From positions 1-49,257 of the forward strand of contig CAYWSE010000026.1 of assembly GCA_964461025.1 (NCBI GenBank): a stretch of 49,257 nucleotides of DNA. Direction: 5' to 3'. Below, piece after piece: positions 41,471 to 49,241 of the stretch; within the stretch, counting starts at the first letter, position 1, and each line of letters begins with the position of its first letter. A program made the position numbers and the translations under genes. The stretch is from JAHBVL01 sp964461025. Lineage in GTDB: Bacteria > Chloroflexota > Chloroflexia > Thermomicrobiales > UBA6265. The notes beneath the pieces are model-generated. The model made no database searches, was not told where the DNA came from, and saw only the letters and a program-made list of their open reading frames with translations.

Positions 41471-42271
41471 ATGAGTCAGACGCCGATGTTCGAAATCGAA
41501 AATCTCCATGTCTCGATCGAGGACAAGGAAATCCTGAAAGGGATCAACCTGATCGTGAACCCGGGTGAGGTCCACGCCCTGATGGGACCGAACGGGTCCG
41601 GCAAGAGCACCCTTGCCTACGTCATCGCCGGGCACCCTTCCTATGAAGTGACTGAGGGATCGATCAAGTACTTCGGGGAGGATATTCTCGAGCTCTCGCC
41701 CGACGAGCGGGCCCAGAAGGGACTTTTTCTGGCGTTCCAGTACCCCACGGTGATCCCCGGCGTGTCGATGGCCAACTTCCTGCGCATGGCCGTGAAGAAT
41801 GTCCGCGACGCTCGTGCAGAGGAGATCGAGGCCAACGGCGGAACGGCGGAGAAGTTCACCCCACGCGAGTTCCGCAAGCTGATGCGCGAAAAGATGTCCA
41901 TGCTCAAGATGGACGACTCCTTCGCCACCCGGTATCTCAATGAAGGTTTTTCCGGTGGTGAGAAGAAACGGGCCGAGATTCTCCAGATGGCGCTCCTCGA
42001 GCCCCGCCTGGCGGTCCTCGACGAAACAGACTCCGGTCTCGACATCGACGCCCTGAAGACGGTGTCCGAAGGCGTGAACAACCTGATGAACCCAGACATG
42101 GGCATTCTGCTGATTACCCACTACCAGCGATTGCTCAATCACATCAAGCCCCACTTCGTCCATATCGTCATGGACGGTCGCATCGTCAAGCAGGGCGGCC
42201 CGGAACTCGCCCACGAGCTCGAGGCGAAGGGCTACGAGAACATTAGCGCCGAGCTGGCGGCTGCCAGCTAG
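41471..42271 (+). CDS. sufC: Fe-S assembly ATPase SufC
   Basis: The 266-aa ABC-type ATPase of the SufBCD scaffold shows Walker A GPNGSGKSTL (about residues 39-48), the SufC-typical LFLAFQYPTVIPGVSMANFLR, the signature FSGGEKKRAEILQMALLEPRLAVLDETDSGLDIDAL with Walker B, and the switch His in LLITHYQRLLNHI. It powers cluster assembly on SufB/SufD in the cytoplasm. GGGAGG lies about 14 bases upstream of the ATG, rather far, and no better start is seen. It is first in the sufCBDSU-Rieske operon. The gap to sufB contains an unusual heptad repeat, so expression of the two genes could be separately tuned. Confidence 0.96.
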   Translation: MSQTPMFEIENLHVSIEDKEILKGINLIVNPGEVHALMGPNGSGKSTLAYVIAGHPSYEVTEGSIKYFGEDILELSPDERAQKGLFLAFQYPTVIPGVSMANFLRMAVKNVRDARAEEIEANGGTAEKFTPREFRKLMREKMSMLKMDDSFATRYLNEGFSGGEKKRAEILQMALLEPRLAVLDETDSGLDIDALKTVSEGVNNLMNPDMGILLITHYQRLLNHIKPHFVHIVMDGRIVKQGGPELAHELEAKGYENISAELAAAS

Positions 42272-42394
42272 GCAATAGGCAAAGGGCAAAAGGCAATAGA
42301 GGGAGACAGGGTAAGCGGCGACAGGTCGGATACAACGAGTTCGACAGCTACGACTCATCTATTGCCCATTGCCTAGTGCCCAGTGCCTCTTGCG
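42271..42394 (+). repeat. Inverted pair of heptanucleotide repeats between sufC and sufB
   Basis: Directly at the sufC stop are GGCAATA, GGCAAAG, GGCAAAA and GGCAATA (42271-42298). After 61 bases come TATTGCC, CATTGCC, TAGTGCC, CAGTGCC and TCTTGCG (42360-42394). The second set is the reverse complement of the first in sequence type and in 7-base period, so the mRNA could form a 28-bp imperfect stem ending 14 bases before the sufB start. Confidence 0.85.
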
Positions 42395-42408
42395 ACAAAG
42401 GAGGAACC

Positions 42409-43815
42409 ATGGTCGCACCACCAAAACCACAGGTCGAGATCGCCGACTATCAGTACGGCTTTCGTGACGAAGAGGATTACGTATTCAAGAGCGAACGGGG
42501 GCTGACCCGGGAAACCGTTGAAGGCATCTCCCGGATGAAGAACGAACCCGACTGGATGCTCGATTTTCGCCTCAAGGCATACGACCACTTTCTGAAGCGG
42601 CCGATGCCGACCTGGGGAGGAAACCTCGGCGAGATCGACTTCGACAACATCTACTACTACATCAAGCCCGCCGAAAAGCAGGGCAAGACCTGGGATGAAG
42701 TCCCCGAGTACATCAAGAACACCTTCGAGAAACTGGGCATCCCCGAAGCGGAGCGCAAGTTCCTCGCCGGCGTCGGCGCCCAGTATGAGTCGGAAGTGAT
42801 CTATCACTCACTGCGTGAAGACCTCGAAAAGCAGGGCGTGATCTTCCTCGATATGGACGCCGGGGTGCGCGAGCACCCTGAGCTGGTCAAGCAGTACTTC
42901 GGCACGATCATCCCCGCCAACGACAACAAGTTCGCCGCGCTGAACAGCGCCGTCTGGTCGGGTGGTTCGTTCATCTATGTGCCGGAAGGCGTCAAGATCG
43001 AGGTGCCGCTGCAGGCCTATTTCCGCATCAACGCCGAGAACATGGGGCAGTTCGAGCGGACGCTGATCATCTGCGCGCCCGGCTCGTATGTCCACTATGT
43101 CGAAGGCTGCACCGCGCCGACCTACAGCACCGACAGCCTCCACTCGGCGGTCGTCGAGATCATCGTCCAGGAAGGCGCTCGCTGTCGCTACACGACGATC
43201 CAGAACTGGTCGAAGAACGTCTACAACCTCGTCACCAAGCGCGCTGCTGCCTACAAGAACGCCACGATGGAGTGGGTCGACGGCAACCTTGGTTCCAAGC
43301 TGACGATGAAGTACCCGGCCGTCTGGCTGATGGAAGAAGGCGCCCGCGGCGAGATTCTCTCCGTCGCCTTCGCCGGCGACGGGCAGCATCAGGATGCCGG
43401 TGGCAAGGTCGTGCACGTCGCCCCGAACACTTCCTCGCAGATTATCTCCAAGTCGATCTCCAAGGGCACTGGCCGGTCGTCCTATCGCGGGCTGGTGAAG
43501 GTGCACAAAGGCGCCGAGGATGTCCGCAGCAATGTCGTCTGCGACGCGCTGCTCCTCGATGAGACCTCCCGCACCGACACCTACCCGTACATGGAGATCG
43601 AAGAAGAAAAGGTCTCGATCGGTCACGAAGCGACCGTCTCGAAGGTGGCCGAGGAGCAGATCTTCTATCTGCAGAGCCGTGGTATTTCCGAAGAGGAAGC
43701 CATGAGCATGATCGTCAATGGGTTCATCGAGCCGATCGCCAAGGAACTCCCGCTGGAATATGCGGTGGAACTCAACCGGCTGATCCAGCTCGAGATGGAA
43801 GGGTCGGTTGGTTAA
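42409..43815 (+). CDS. sufB: Fe-S scaffold protein SufB
   Basis: The 468-aa scaffold has the usual SufB length and starts at ATG 42409 with AAAGGAGG five bases upstream. Markers: PAEKQGKTWDEVPEYIKNTFEKLGIPEAERKFLAGVGAQYESEVIYH at about residues 83-130, SGGSFIYVPEGVKIEVPLQAYFRINAENMGQFERTLIICAPGSYVHYVEGCTAP at about 184-240, and the C-terminal GHEATVSKVAEEQIFYLQSRGISEEEAMSMIVNGFIEPI. The Cys of VEGCTAP is one conserved scaffold residue. SufB binds the nascent cluster in a SufBC2D complex. Its stop overlaps the sufD start by one base (TAATG). Confidence 0.97.
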   Translation: MVAPPKPQVEIADYQYGFRDEEDYVFKSERGLTRETVEGISRMKNEPDWMLDFRLKAYDHFLKRPMPTWGGNLGEIDFDNIYYYIKPAEKQGKTWDEVPEYIKNTFEKLGIPEAERKFLAGVGAQYESEVIYHSLREDLEKQGVIFLDMDAGVREHPELVKQYFGTIIPANDNKFAALNSAVWSGGSFIYVPEGVKIEVPLQAYFRINAENMGQFERTLIICAPGSYVHYVEGCTAPTYSTDSLHSAVVEIIVQEGARCRYTTIQNWSKNVYNLVTKRAAAYKNATMEWVDGNLGSKLTMKYPAVWLMEEGARGEILSVAFAGDGQHQDAGGKVVHVAPNTSSQIISKSISKGTGRSSYRGLVKVHKGAEDVRSNVVCDALLLDETSRTDTYPYMEIEEEKVSIGHEATVSKVAEEQIFYLQSRGISEEEAMSMIVNGFIEPIAKELPLEYAVELNRLIQLEMEGSVG

Positions 43816-45158
43816 TGGAAGCAACATTGACAGCGGCAACCCAGACCGGGTTTTCGAGGGACGCCGTCGAAGAGTTCTCGGCAAGTCGCAATGAGCCTGC
43901 CTGGGTGCGCGACGCCCGATTGGCGGCCTGGGCGACCTATGAATCGCTGCCATTTCCTCAGCGCACTGACGAGGAATGGCGACGCACCGACCTCCGCGGC
44001 CTGAAACTCGACAGGCTGACGCCGTTCGCCACACCATCGGCACTTGTGACGACGCCCGAGTCGGCGCTGGCTGGTTTCCGCGACGGTGGCATTTCAGACG
44101 AAAGCGCTCGCGCCGGCGTCAACCTGCAGGCGGACGCCGCGACGATCGTTGCCGAGATGCACGAGGACCTTGCCGCACAGGGAGTCATCTTCGCCGACCT
44201 CGGTACGGCGATGACCGAGCACGCCGATCTGGTCAAGCAGTACTTCATGACCCAGGCGGTCCCGGCTGGGTTCGGCAAGTTCGAAGCGCTGCATGGCGCC
44301 CTCTGGCAGGGCGGCTCGTTCCTCTACGTTCCAAAGGGCGTCAGCGTCGAGCTCCCGTTCCGTTCTTTCGCGGTGGCGACGGCCGCCGGTTCGTCCCTGT
44401 TCAATCACACACTGGTCGTGCTCGAGGACGGCGCCGAGGCGTTTCTCGTCGATGCGTTCCGTTCCGACACACAGGAGACCCAGTCTCTGGCCTCGACGGT
44501 CGTCGAGCTGCATCTCGGCAAGGGAAGTCAGCTGCGCTACGTTCAGGTCCAGGATTGGGGTCGCCATGTCTGGAACTTCATGACCGAACGGGCGATTCTC
44601 GGCAACGATGCCACACTCAACTCGCTCCACGTCACGCTCGGTTCGAAGTTCACCAAGAACTCGATCGGTTCGCATCTGCGCGGTCAGAACGCGCTCGCCG
44701 AAATGCTCGGCATCTTCTTCGCCGACGGCGATCAGTTCTTCGACAACCACACCTGGCAGCTGCATGAATCGCCATATGCCACCAGCGATCTGGAGTTCAA
44801 GGGTGCGCTGAAGGACAACGCCCGCAGCGTGTACTCCGGTCTGATCAAGGTCGAAGAAGGCGCGCAGAAGACCGACGCCTACCAGCAGAACCGCAATCTG
44901 GTGCTCAGTCGCACGGCTCGCGCCGACACGATCCCGAATCTGGAGATTCGGGCGAATGATGTCCGCTGCACGCACGGCGCGACCGTCTCGCAAGTCGTCC
45001 CCGAGCATGTGTTCTATCTGCAGGCCCGAGGTATCCCGTACACCGAAGCGCAGAAGCTGATCGTGGAGGGATTCTTCCGCCCGGTCATCGACCGCATTCC
45101 GGTTGAAGAAATCCAGGGCTTCCTGGAAAGCGCTATCGCGCGCAAGGTAGGCATTTAG
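43815..45158 (+). CDS. sufD: Fe-S assembly protein SufD
   Basis: The 447-aa protein is a SufB paralogue lacking the scaffold cysteine pattern. It has a variable helical N-terminus (VEEFSASRNEPAWVRDARLAAWATYESLPFPQRTDEEWRRTDLRGL, about 15-62) and the beta-helix core GALWQGGSFLYVPKGVSVELPF, followed by HGATVSQVVPEHVFYLQARGIPYTEAQKLIVEGFFRPVIDRIP near the end. SufD partners with SufB and SufC in the scaffold and is linked to iron entry. Translation is coupled to sufB. It is followed by about 205 bases of repeat DNA before sufS. Confidence 0.96.
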   Translation: MEATLTAATQTGFSRDAVEEFSASRNEPAWVRDARLAAWATYESLPFPQRTDEEWRRTDLRGLKLDRLTPFATPSALVTTPESALAGFRDGGISDESARAGVNLQADAATIVAEMHEDLAAQGVIFADLGTAMTEHADLVKQYFMTQAVPAGFGKFEALHGALWQGGSFLYVPKGVSVELPFRSFAVATAAGSSLFNHTLVVLEDGAEAFLVDAFRSDTQETQSLASTVVELHLGKGSQLRYVQVQDWGRHVWNFMTERAILGNDATLNSLHVTLGSKFTKNSIGSHLRGQNALAEMLGIFFADGDQFFDNHTWQLHESPYATSDLEFKGALKDNARSVYSGLIKVEEGAQKTDAYQQNRNLVLSRTARADTIPNLEIRANDVRCTHGATVSQVVPEHVFYLQARGIPYTEAQKLIVEGFFRPVIDRIPVEEIQGFLESAIARKVGI

Positions 45159-45162
45159 CACG

Positions 45163-45247
45163 GGCGAGGCGGGCCTCGCCGCTACACACCATCGCACACG
45201 TAGCGGCAACGCCTGCGTTGCTCGTAGCCGCAGACCCCCGTGTCTGC
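45163..45247. repeat. Array of three small hairpins after sufD
   Basis: GGCGAGGC-GG-GCCTCGCC (45163-45180), CAACGC-CT-GCGTTG (45207-45220) and GCAGAC...GTCTGC (45230-45247) are spaced by 'GCTAC' or 'GTAGC' words. Such 'GTAGCGGC' palindromes look like a dispersed family. The first, 4 bases past the sufD stop, could slow or partly end transcription. Confidence 0.6.
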
Positions 45248-45255
45248 ACTTGGGT

Positions 45256-45296
45256 CGGAATCAACCGGAACTGGGGCGCTGTCTCGGTTGATTCCG
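45256..45296 (+). promoter_or_regulatory. 12-bp inverted repeat in the sufS leader
   Basis: CGGAATCAACCG (45256-45267) and CGGTTGATTCCG (45285-45296) form a perfect 12-bp stem with a 17-base loop. There is no T-tract, so it is not a classical terminator. It could be an operator, an attenuator, or an mRNA processing signal between sufD and sufS. Confidence 0.55.
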
Positions 45297-45333
45297 CCCG
45301 ATCAGCTCCGATTGAGGGCTTCGTATCCGTTAG

Positions 45334-45353
45334 CTCCAGGCTTCAGCCCGGAG
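45334..45353 (+). promoter_or_regulatory. Hairpin covering the sufS ribosome-binding site
   Basis: CTCC-A-GGCT-TC-AGCC-C-GGAG folds with one mismatch, and its right arm holds the GGAG of the sufS Shine-Dalgarno sequence (GGAGGAG, 45350-45356). Unfolding would be needed for efficient start at ATG 45364. Confidence 0.45.
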
Positions 45354-45363
45354 GAGAAAAACA

Positions 45364-46620
45364 ATGACCGCGCTCACATCATCGACGCTCGACGCAACCC
45401 TCATCCGGCAGGACTTCCCGATCCTCAACCAACCGCAGCCCGAGAGGCGTCCGCAACTCGCCTTCCTGGACAGCGCCGCCAGCTCCCAGAAACCCGAATC
45501 GGTCATCCAGGCCGTCGACACCTACTACCGCACCACCAACGCCAACATTCATCGAGGTGTCTACCAGCTCTCCGAAGCCGCGACAGCCCAGTACGAGGCT
45601 GCCCGTGAGACGATGGCGAGATTCATCAATGCCCGATCTCCGAAAGAATGCATCTTCGTCCGCAACACCACCGAGGCGATCAATCTCGTCGCGGCATCGT
45701 GGGGACGTGCCAACCTGCGCAAGGATGACCGCATCATCCTCACGGTGATGGAACACCACTCGAACCTCGTCCCATGGCACATGTTGCGAGAGGAGATTGG
45801 GTTCGCAATCGACTACGTTCCGCTCACCGCGACACACGAGCTCGATATGGCAGTCTTTGCCAATCTGCTCGAACGGAAACCGAAACTCGTTGGGGTGGCG
45901 CATGTCTCCAATGCGATCGGCGCGCTGAACGACATTGCCACGATCGCACAATTGGCGCATGATGCCGGTGCGGTCGTTCTGGTCGACGGTGCCCAGAGCG
46001 TGCCGCACTTGCCGGTTGACGTGCAATCGCTCGACATCGACTTTCTGGCGCTTTCCGGTCACAAGATGGTCGGCCCGATGGGTTCCGGAATCCTCTACGG
46101 CAAGCGCGACCTTCTCGAAGCGATGCCCCCATTCATGGGTGGCGGCAGCATGATCCGCAAGGTCACGCTGGATGGAACCACGTTCGCCGATATCCCGGCC
46201 CGTTTCGAAGCGGGAACCCCCGCGGTTGCCGACCAGATCGGTATGGCCGCCGCAGTGGATTACCTGATGGATCTGGGCATGGAGAGCATCCGCCAGCATG
46301 AGCTGGAGCTTCTCGACTACGCGATGGAACAGTTGCCGACTGTGCCTGGCCTGACTCTCTACGGACCAGAAGACCTGGCGAAACGCAGTGGTGTCGCGTC
46401 GTTCACGCTGGGCGACATCCACCCGCACGACGTCGCGGCGATCCTCGACGGCGAGAACGTCGCTGTGCGGGCTGGTCATCATTGTGCGCAGCCATTGATG
46501 GAGGCGCTCGGAGTTGTGGCGACAACGCGGGCCAGCTTTTACGTGTACAACACACGCGACGACGTCGATCGGCTCGTCGCTGGACTGCATAAGGCCAATA
46601 AGGTCTTCGGACAGGTTTAG
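45364..46620 (+). CDS. sufS: Cysteine desulfurase SufS
   Basis: A 418-aa class V aminotransferase-fold desulfurase. PLP-binding Lys234 is in LALSGHKMVGPMG and the catalytic Cys374 is in VRAGHHCAQPLMEALG, the group II (SufS/CsdA) context 'RxGhHCaqP'. Other landmarks: SAASSQKPESVIQAVDTYYRTTNANIHRGVYQLSEAAT, FVRNTTEAINLVA and MEHHSNLVPW. It takes sulfur from cysteine and hands it to SufU as persulfide. The start has GGAGGAG seven bases upstream, inside a hairpin. sufU follows after 11 bases. Confidence 0.97.
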   Translation: MTALTSSTLDATLIRQDFPILNQPQPERRPQLAFLDSAASSQKPESVIQAVDTYYRTTNANIHRGVYQLSEAATAQYEAARETMARFINARSPKECIFVRNTTEAINLVAASWGRANLRKDDRIILTVMEHHSNLVPWHMLREEIGFAIDYVPLTATHELDMAVFANLLERKPKLVGVAHVSNAIGALNDIATIAQLAHDAGAVVLVDGAQSVPHLPVDVQSLDIDFLALSGHKMVGPMGSGILYGKRDLLEAMPPFMGGGSMIRKVTLDGTTFADIPARFEAGTPAVADQIGMAAAVDYLMDLGMESIRQHELELLDYAMEQLPTVPGLTLYGPEDLAKRSGVASFTLGDIHPHDVAAILDGENVAVRAGHHCAQPLMEALGVVATTRASFYVYNTRDDVDRLVAGLHKANKVFGQV

Positions 46621-46631
46621 ACGGAACAGCA

Positions 46632-47024
46632 ATGGCAGAAAGCATCTACCGGGAATTGATTCTCGAACACAACAAGAATCCTCAGAACAAGGGTACGCTC
46701 GATCCTGCCGACTATTCGTATCAGGACACGAACCCCCTCTGCGGTGACGAAGTCCGCATCGACGTGCGCGTTGCTGACGACAAGATCAGCGAGATAGCGT
46801 TCAGCGGTCGCGGTTGTGCGATCAGCCAGGCCTCGGCGTCGATCCTCACCGAGCTCGTCAAAGGACAACCGCTTGACGAGGTGAAGACCTTCTCTAAAGA
46901 CGATCTGCTCGACGAGCTGGGCATCCCGCTCAGCCCGGCCCGCCTGAAGTGCGCGCTCCTCAGTCTCAAGGTCCTCAAAGCCGGTCTCTATGGTGTCCAG
47001 GCCGCCGAGGAAGTGTGGCAATGA
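46632..47024 (+). CDS. sufU: SufU-type sulfur relay/scaffold protein
   Basis: The 130-aa protein has the zinc and relay residues of SufU: Cys37 and Asp39 in NTPLCGDE-like NPLCGDE, Cys62 in GRGCAISQAS and Cys107 in RLKCALL. The insertion typical of SufU over IscU (about 20 residues, 'GQPLDEVKTFSKDDLLDELGIPLSPARLKC') is present. It accepts persulfide sulfur from SufS, found beside it, as in Gram-positive and Chloroflexi-type Suf systems that lack SufE. The end overlaps the Rieske gene by 4 bases (ATGA). Confidence 0.95.
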   Translation: MAESIYRELILEHNKNPQNKGTLDPADYSYQDTNPLCGDEVRIDVRVADDKISEIAFSGRGCAISQASASILTELVKGQPLDEVKTFSKDDLLDELGIPLSPARLKCALLSLKVLKAGLYGVQAAEEVWQ

Positions 47025-47428
47025 TCCTGAAACGGCTCACCGGTCGTGGCAACGGTGACGGCAAAGGTCCGCAAGGTATGCAGCTGCCGCCGCTCGATGA
47101 AATCCCCGACGATCTCTTTCAAACCGTCGCTCGAAAAGACGACATCGGTCCTGGCGAGATGAAATATGTCGAAGCCGGCAAGAACGACGACCCGATCGTC
47201 CTCATCAACGTCGACGGCGAGTTCTTCGCCCTCACCGACACCTGCACCCACGAAGAGGCATCACTCTCAGACGGCGAGATCATCGGCGACGAAATCGAAT
47301 GCCCCCTCCACGGCGGCGCCTTCGAAATCAAAACCGGCCTCCCCGCCGCCTTCCCTGTCGTCGTCGCGGCAAAGATCTACCCCGTCCGCGTCATCGGCGA
47401 CGACATCCAGATCGCGGTGTTGCCGTAG
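47021..47428 (+). CDS. Rieske [2Fe-2S] ferredoxin-type protein
   Basis: A 135-aa small soluble Rieske protein starting at ATG 47021, overlapping the sufU stop. The cluster motifs are complete: Cys75-Thr-His77 in TDTCTHEEASLSDG and Cys94-Pro-Leu-His97 in IECPLHGGAF. The fold region is residues 35-133; the first 30 are a basic, Gly-rich extension (MILKRLTGRGNGDGKGPQ). It resembles bacterial non-heme oxygenase ferredoxins but has no oxygenase beside it. Sitting last in a suf operon, it is probably an electron donor or a sensor for cluster status. This suf-Rieske linkage is found in several actinobacteria and Chloroflexota. Confidence 0.9.
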   Translation: MILKRLTGRGNGDGKGPQGMQLPPLDEIPDDLFQTVARKDDIGPGEMKYVEAGKNDDPIVLINVDGEFFALTDTCTHEEASLSDGEIIGDEIECPLHGGAFEIKTGLPAAFPVVVAAKIYPVRVIGDDIQIAVLP

Positions 47429-47433
47429 ATTTT

Positions 47434-47517
47434 CGTAGGTCGTAGGTCGTAGGTCGTAGGTCGTAGGTCGTAGGTCGTAGGTCGTAGCCCGTAGTCCGTA
47501 GTCCGGAGTCCGGAGGT
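47434..47517 (+). repeat. Heptanucleotide array CGTAGGT, 12 units
   Basis: Seven perfect CGTAGGT units (47434-47482) continue into CGTAGCC, CGTAGTC, CGTAGTC, CGGAGTC and CGGAGGT without losing the 7-base step. It begins 5 bases after the Rieske stop codon and runs into a hairpin repeat. No coding function is possible through the array. Confidence 0.9.
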
Positions 47518-47562
47518 TGTAGCCTCCGGCGCTCTGCCGGAGGAATGGCCCGGAGGGCCATA
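47518..47562 (+). repeat. Double-hairpin repeat, copy A
   Basis: TGTAG, then stem CCTCCGGC-GCTCT-GCCGGAGG (47523-47543), AA, stem TGGCCC-GGA-GGGCCA (47546-47560), TA. Copies B and C below share both stems and loops. Confidence 0.8.
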
Positions 47563-47616
47563 ACCGCGCTCACCTACGTCATGTCAAAACATCGAGTCGG
47601 CTTCATGAAGGCTTCC

Positions 47617-47661
47617 TATCGACCTCCGGCCGATTGCTCCGGCAGAGCGCCGGAGCCTACA
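47617..47661 (-). repeat. Double-hairpin repeat, copy B (inverted)
   Basis: On the reverse strand: TGTAG, stem GCTCCGGC-GCTCT-GCCGGAGC, AA, stem TCGGCC-GGA-GGTCGA, TA. Compared with copy A, both sides of the stems have changed together. Confidence 0.8.
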
Positions 47662-47665
47662 TTTT

Positions 47666-47708
<43 letters not shown>

Positions 47709-47759
47709 CTGGACCGAGGAACGAAATTGGCCACAGCAGGTGGCCGATCTATCGTCTCC

Positions 47760-47773
47760 CAGTGCCCAGTGCC
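47760..47773 (+). repeat. CAGTGCC heptad pair
   Basis: Two CAGTGCC units, identical to a unit of the second heptad arm between sufC and sufB, followed by CCCTCTT/TCCCTTT-like sequence. This is a short relative of the same heptad family, just beyond the stop of the amidohydrolase gene. Confidence 0.55.
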
Positions 47774-47793
47774 CCCTCTTTCCCTTTGCCCGT

Positions 47794-49053
47794 CTAAAAC
47801 TCCTGCGCCCTCACATGAAACGGCAACGGATACTCCACGGCATCCTCTTCCCACGTCACCAGCCCTTTACCGTGTGGGTTGTAAACGACATTGCCGTTGT
47901 AGACAGTCATCTCGCAGCGCAGTCGCTGATTGCCGGTCAGCGTTGTCTTCTCGCAATCCACGAACGTGAACGTCCCCTCGTCGAGGGCAAAAACCGCGAT
48001 GTCGGCCGGAGTGCCAACGGTGAGCGTGCCAAGTTCCGGACGACCCAGCTCCCGCGCCGGCGCCACAGTCGACATCTCGATCACCTGCGGCAACGGCACG
48101 CCGATATTCAGGATCTTGTTCATGCAGGTCTGCATATCGATAACGACCCCGGCAACGTTGCCTGTATGCAAATCGGTCGAGACCGAATCGGGAATGAAGC
48201 CATCGCGAATCGCCGGCACGGCATGGCGATACCAGAACGAGCCGGCGCCATGTCCGAGATCGAAGATGACGCCCCGTTCGCGCGCTTCCCACATATAGGG
48301 GAAGACCTTGCCGTCTTCCTCGACCGTCGGGAACTGCTGCGCGAAGACGTGGGTGTGAATGTCGCCGGGTCGCATCTTCTTCAGGATCAGATCGGGATAC
48401 GACTGCGTCGGCAGATTCGGAAAGAAGTCGATCATCAGTGGCATGTCGCAACGATTGGCGGCTTCCAATGCCTGGTCCACCGCCAGCCAGGCGGGATGCG
48501 CGTCGTCGAAATGGCGCTTGGCCCAGTAGTGCGCGGTTTTGATGCCGACGACGACATCCGCATGAGCCGTTGCCGTATTGGCGGCCAGCACCGGGTCCAT
48601 TTCGTCCGCTTCATGCTCCCATTCGCCGCCGAATCCACCGCCGCCCATGCCGGAAGCGACGATGTTGACGTAGGACAGCACACGAATTCGGTTGTTGACG
48701 CGTGGGTTATCGATGACATCGTGCCGGAACTGGGGAAAATCGATCCAGCCGCAGGTGCCGGCGTCGACGACCGTCGTCACACCCGATTCGAGCGTGTTGA
48801 CCAGCGGATGCAGCGACAGCTCCGACCGGATGTGACTGATGGCCACGTGCGCATGCATGTCGATGATGCCGGGCGTGACGATGAGCCCACCGAGATCGAT
48901 GGAGCGGTCGCCCGGCTGCGCCGGAAGGTCTGTATCAAGGGCGACAATCTTCCCGTCACTGACCCGAATATCCAGCACGCCGTCGCGCCCATTGGCCGGA
49001 TCGATGACCCGCCCGTTCCGCAGAACAAGATCCCCGCTGATTGGCCTGACCAC
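47794..49053 (-). CDS. Amidohydrolase family protein (EF_0837/dihydroorotase-like)
   Basis: The 419-aa metal-dependent hydrolase has the amidohydrolase barrel layout: the beta-sandwich start (DLVLRNGRVIDPANGRDGVLDIRVSDGKIVAL), the metal motif GIIDMHAHVAIS (His-x-His, about residues 64-72), VVGIKTAHYW (likely the carbamylated-Lys strand), MIDFFPNLPTQSYPDLI, GDIHTHVFAQQ and VSTDLHTGN (late Asp/His site). The C-terminal sandwich holds GTLTVGTPADIAVF. This fits the EF_0837/AHA_3915-type deacetylase-amidohydrolase group; the substrate is unknown. The start GTG at 49053 has GAGGAGGGGG seven to ten bases upstream. It is a single gene bordered by repeat DNA on both sides. Confidence 0.88.
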   Translation of the reverse strand: MVRPISGDLVLRNGRVIDPANGRDGVLDIRVSDGKIVALDTDLPAQPGDRSIDLGGLIVTPGIIDMHAHVAISHIRSELSLHPLVNTLESGVTTVVDAGTCGWIDFPQFRHDVIDNPRVNNRIRVLSYVNIVASGMGGGGFGGEWEHEADEMDPVLAANTATAHADVVVGIKTAHYWAKRHFDDAHPAWLAVDQALEAANRCDMPLMIDFFPNLPTQSYPDLILKKMRPGDIHTHVFAQQFPTVEEDGKVFPYMWEARERGVIFDLGHGAGSFWYRHAVPAIRDGFIPDSVSTDLHTGNVAGVVIDMQTCMNKILNIGVPLPQVIEMSTVAPARELGRPELGTLTVGTPADIAVFALDEGTFTFVDCEKTTLTGNQRLRCEMTVYNGNVVYNPHGKGLVTWEEDAVEYPLPFHVRAQEF

Positions 49054-49197
49054 CTGTTACCCCCTCCTCGACCCGGTCGCAAAATCGACCCCGGCTTCGG
49101 CGAAATCGTCCCACCGGCGAGCGCGTCCTGCAAGGGGTTTCCGGAGATCGTCGTCGGCGGTCAGCGCGTCGCATATCGTGGGTCGTGCTCCGCGAGA

Positions 49198-49241
49198 TGT
49201 AGCCTCCTGCGCTCTGCAGGAGGCTGGCCCGCAGGGCCATA
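49198..49241 (+). repeat. Double-hairpin repeat, copy C
   Basis: TGTAG, stem CCTCCTGC-GCTCT-GCAGGAGG (49203-49223), C, stem TGGCCC-GCA-GGGCCA (49225-49239), TA. Compared with copy A, pair six of the first stem has changed from G-C to T-A. The remaining 49054-49197 shows no gene. Confidence 0.8.

Noticed and set aside
42808..44043. A 411-codon frame antisense to sufB/sufD
   Set aside because: sufB and sufD are complete and coupled on the plus strand; the antisense product shows no family features.
45379..46632. A 417-codon open frame antisense to sufS
   Set aside because: sufS has every catalytic motif on the plus strand; the antisense frame is a by-product of high GC and codon bias.
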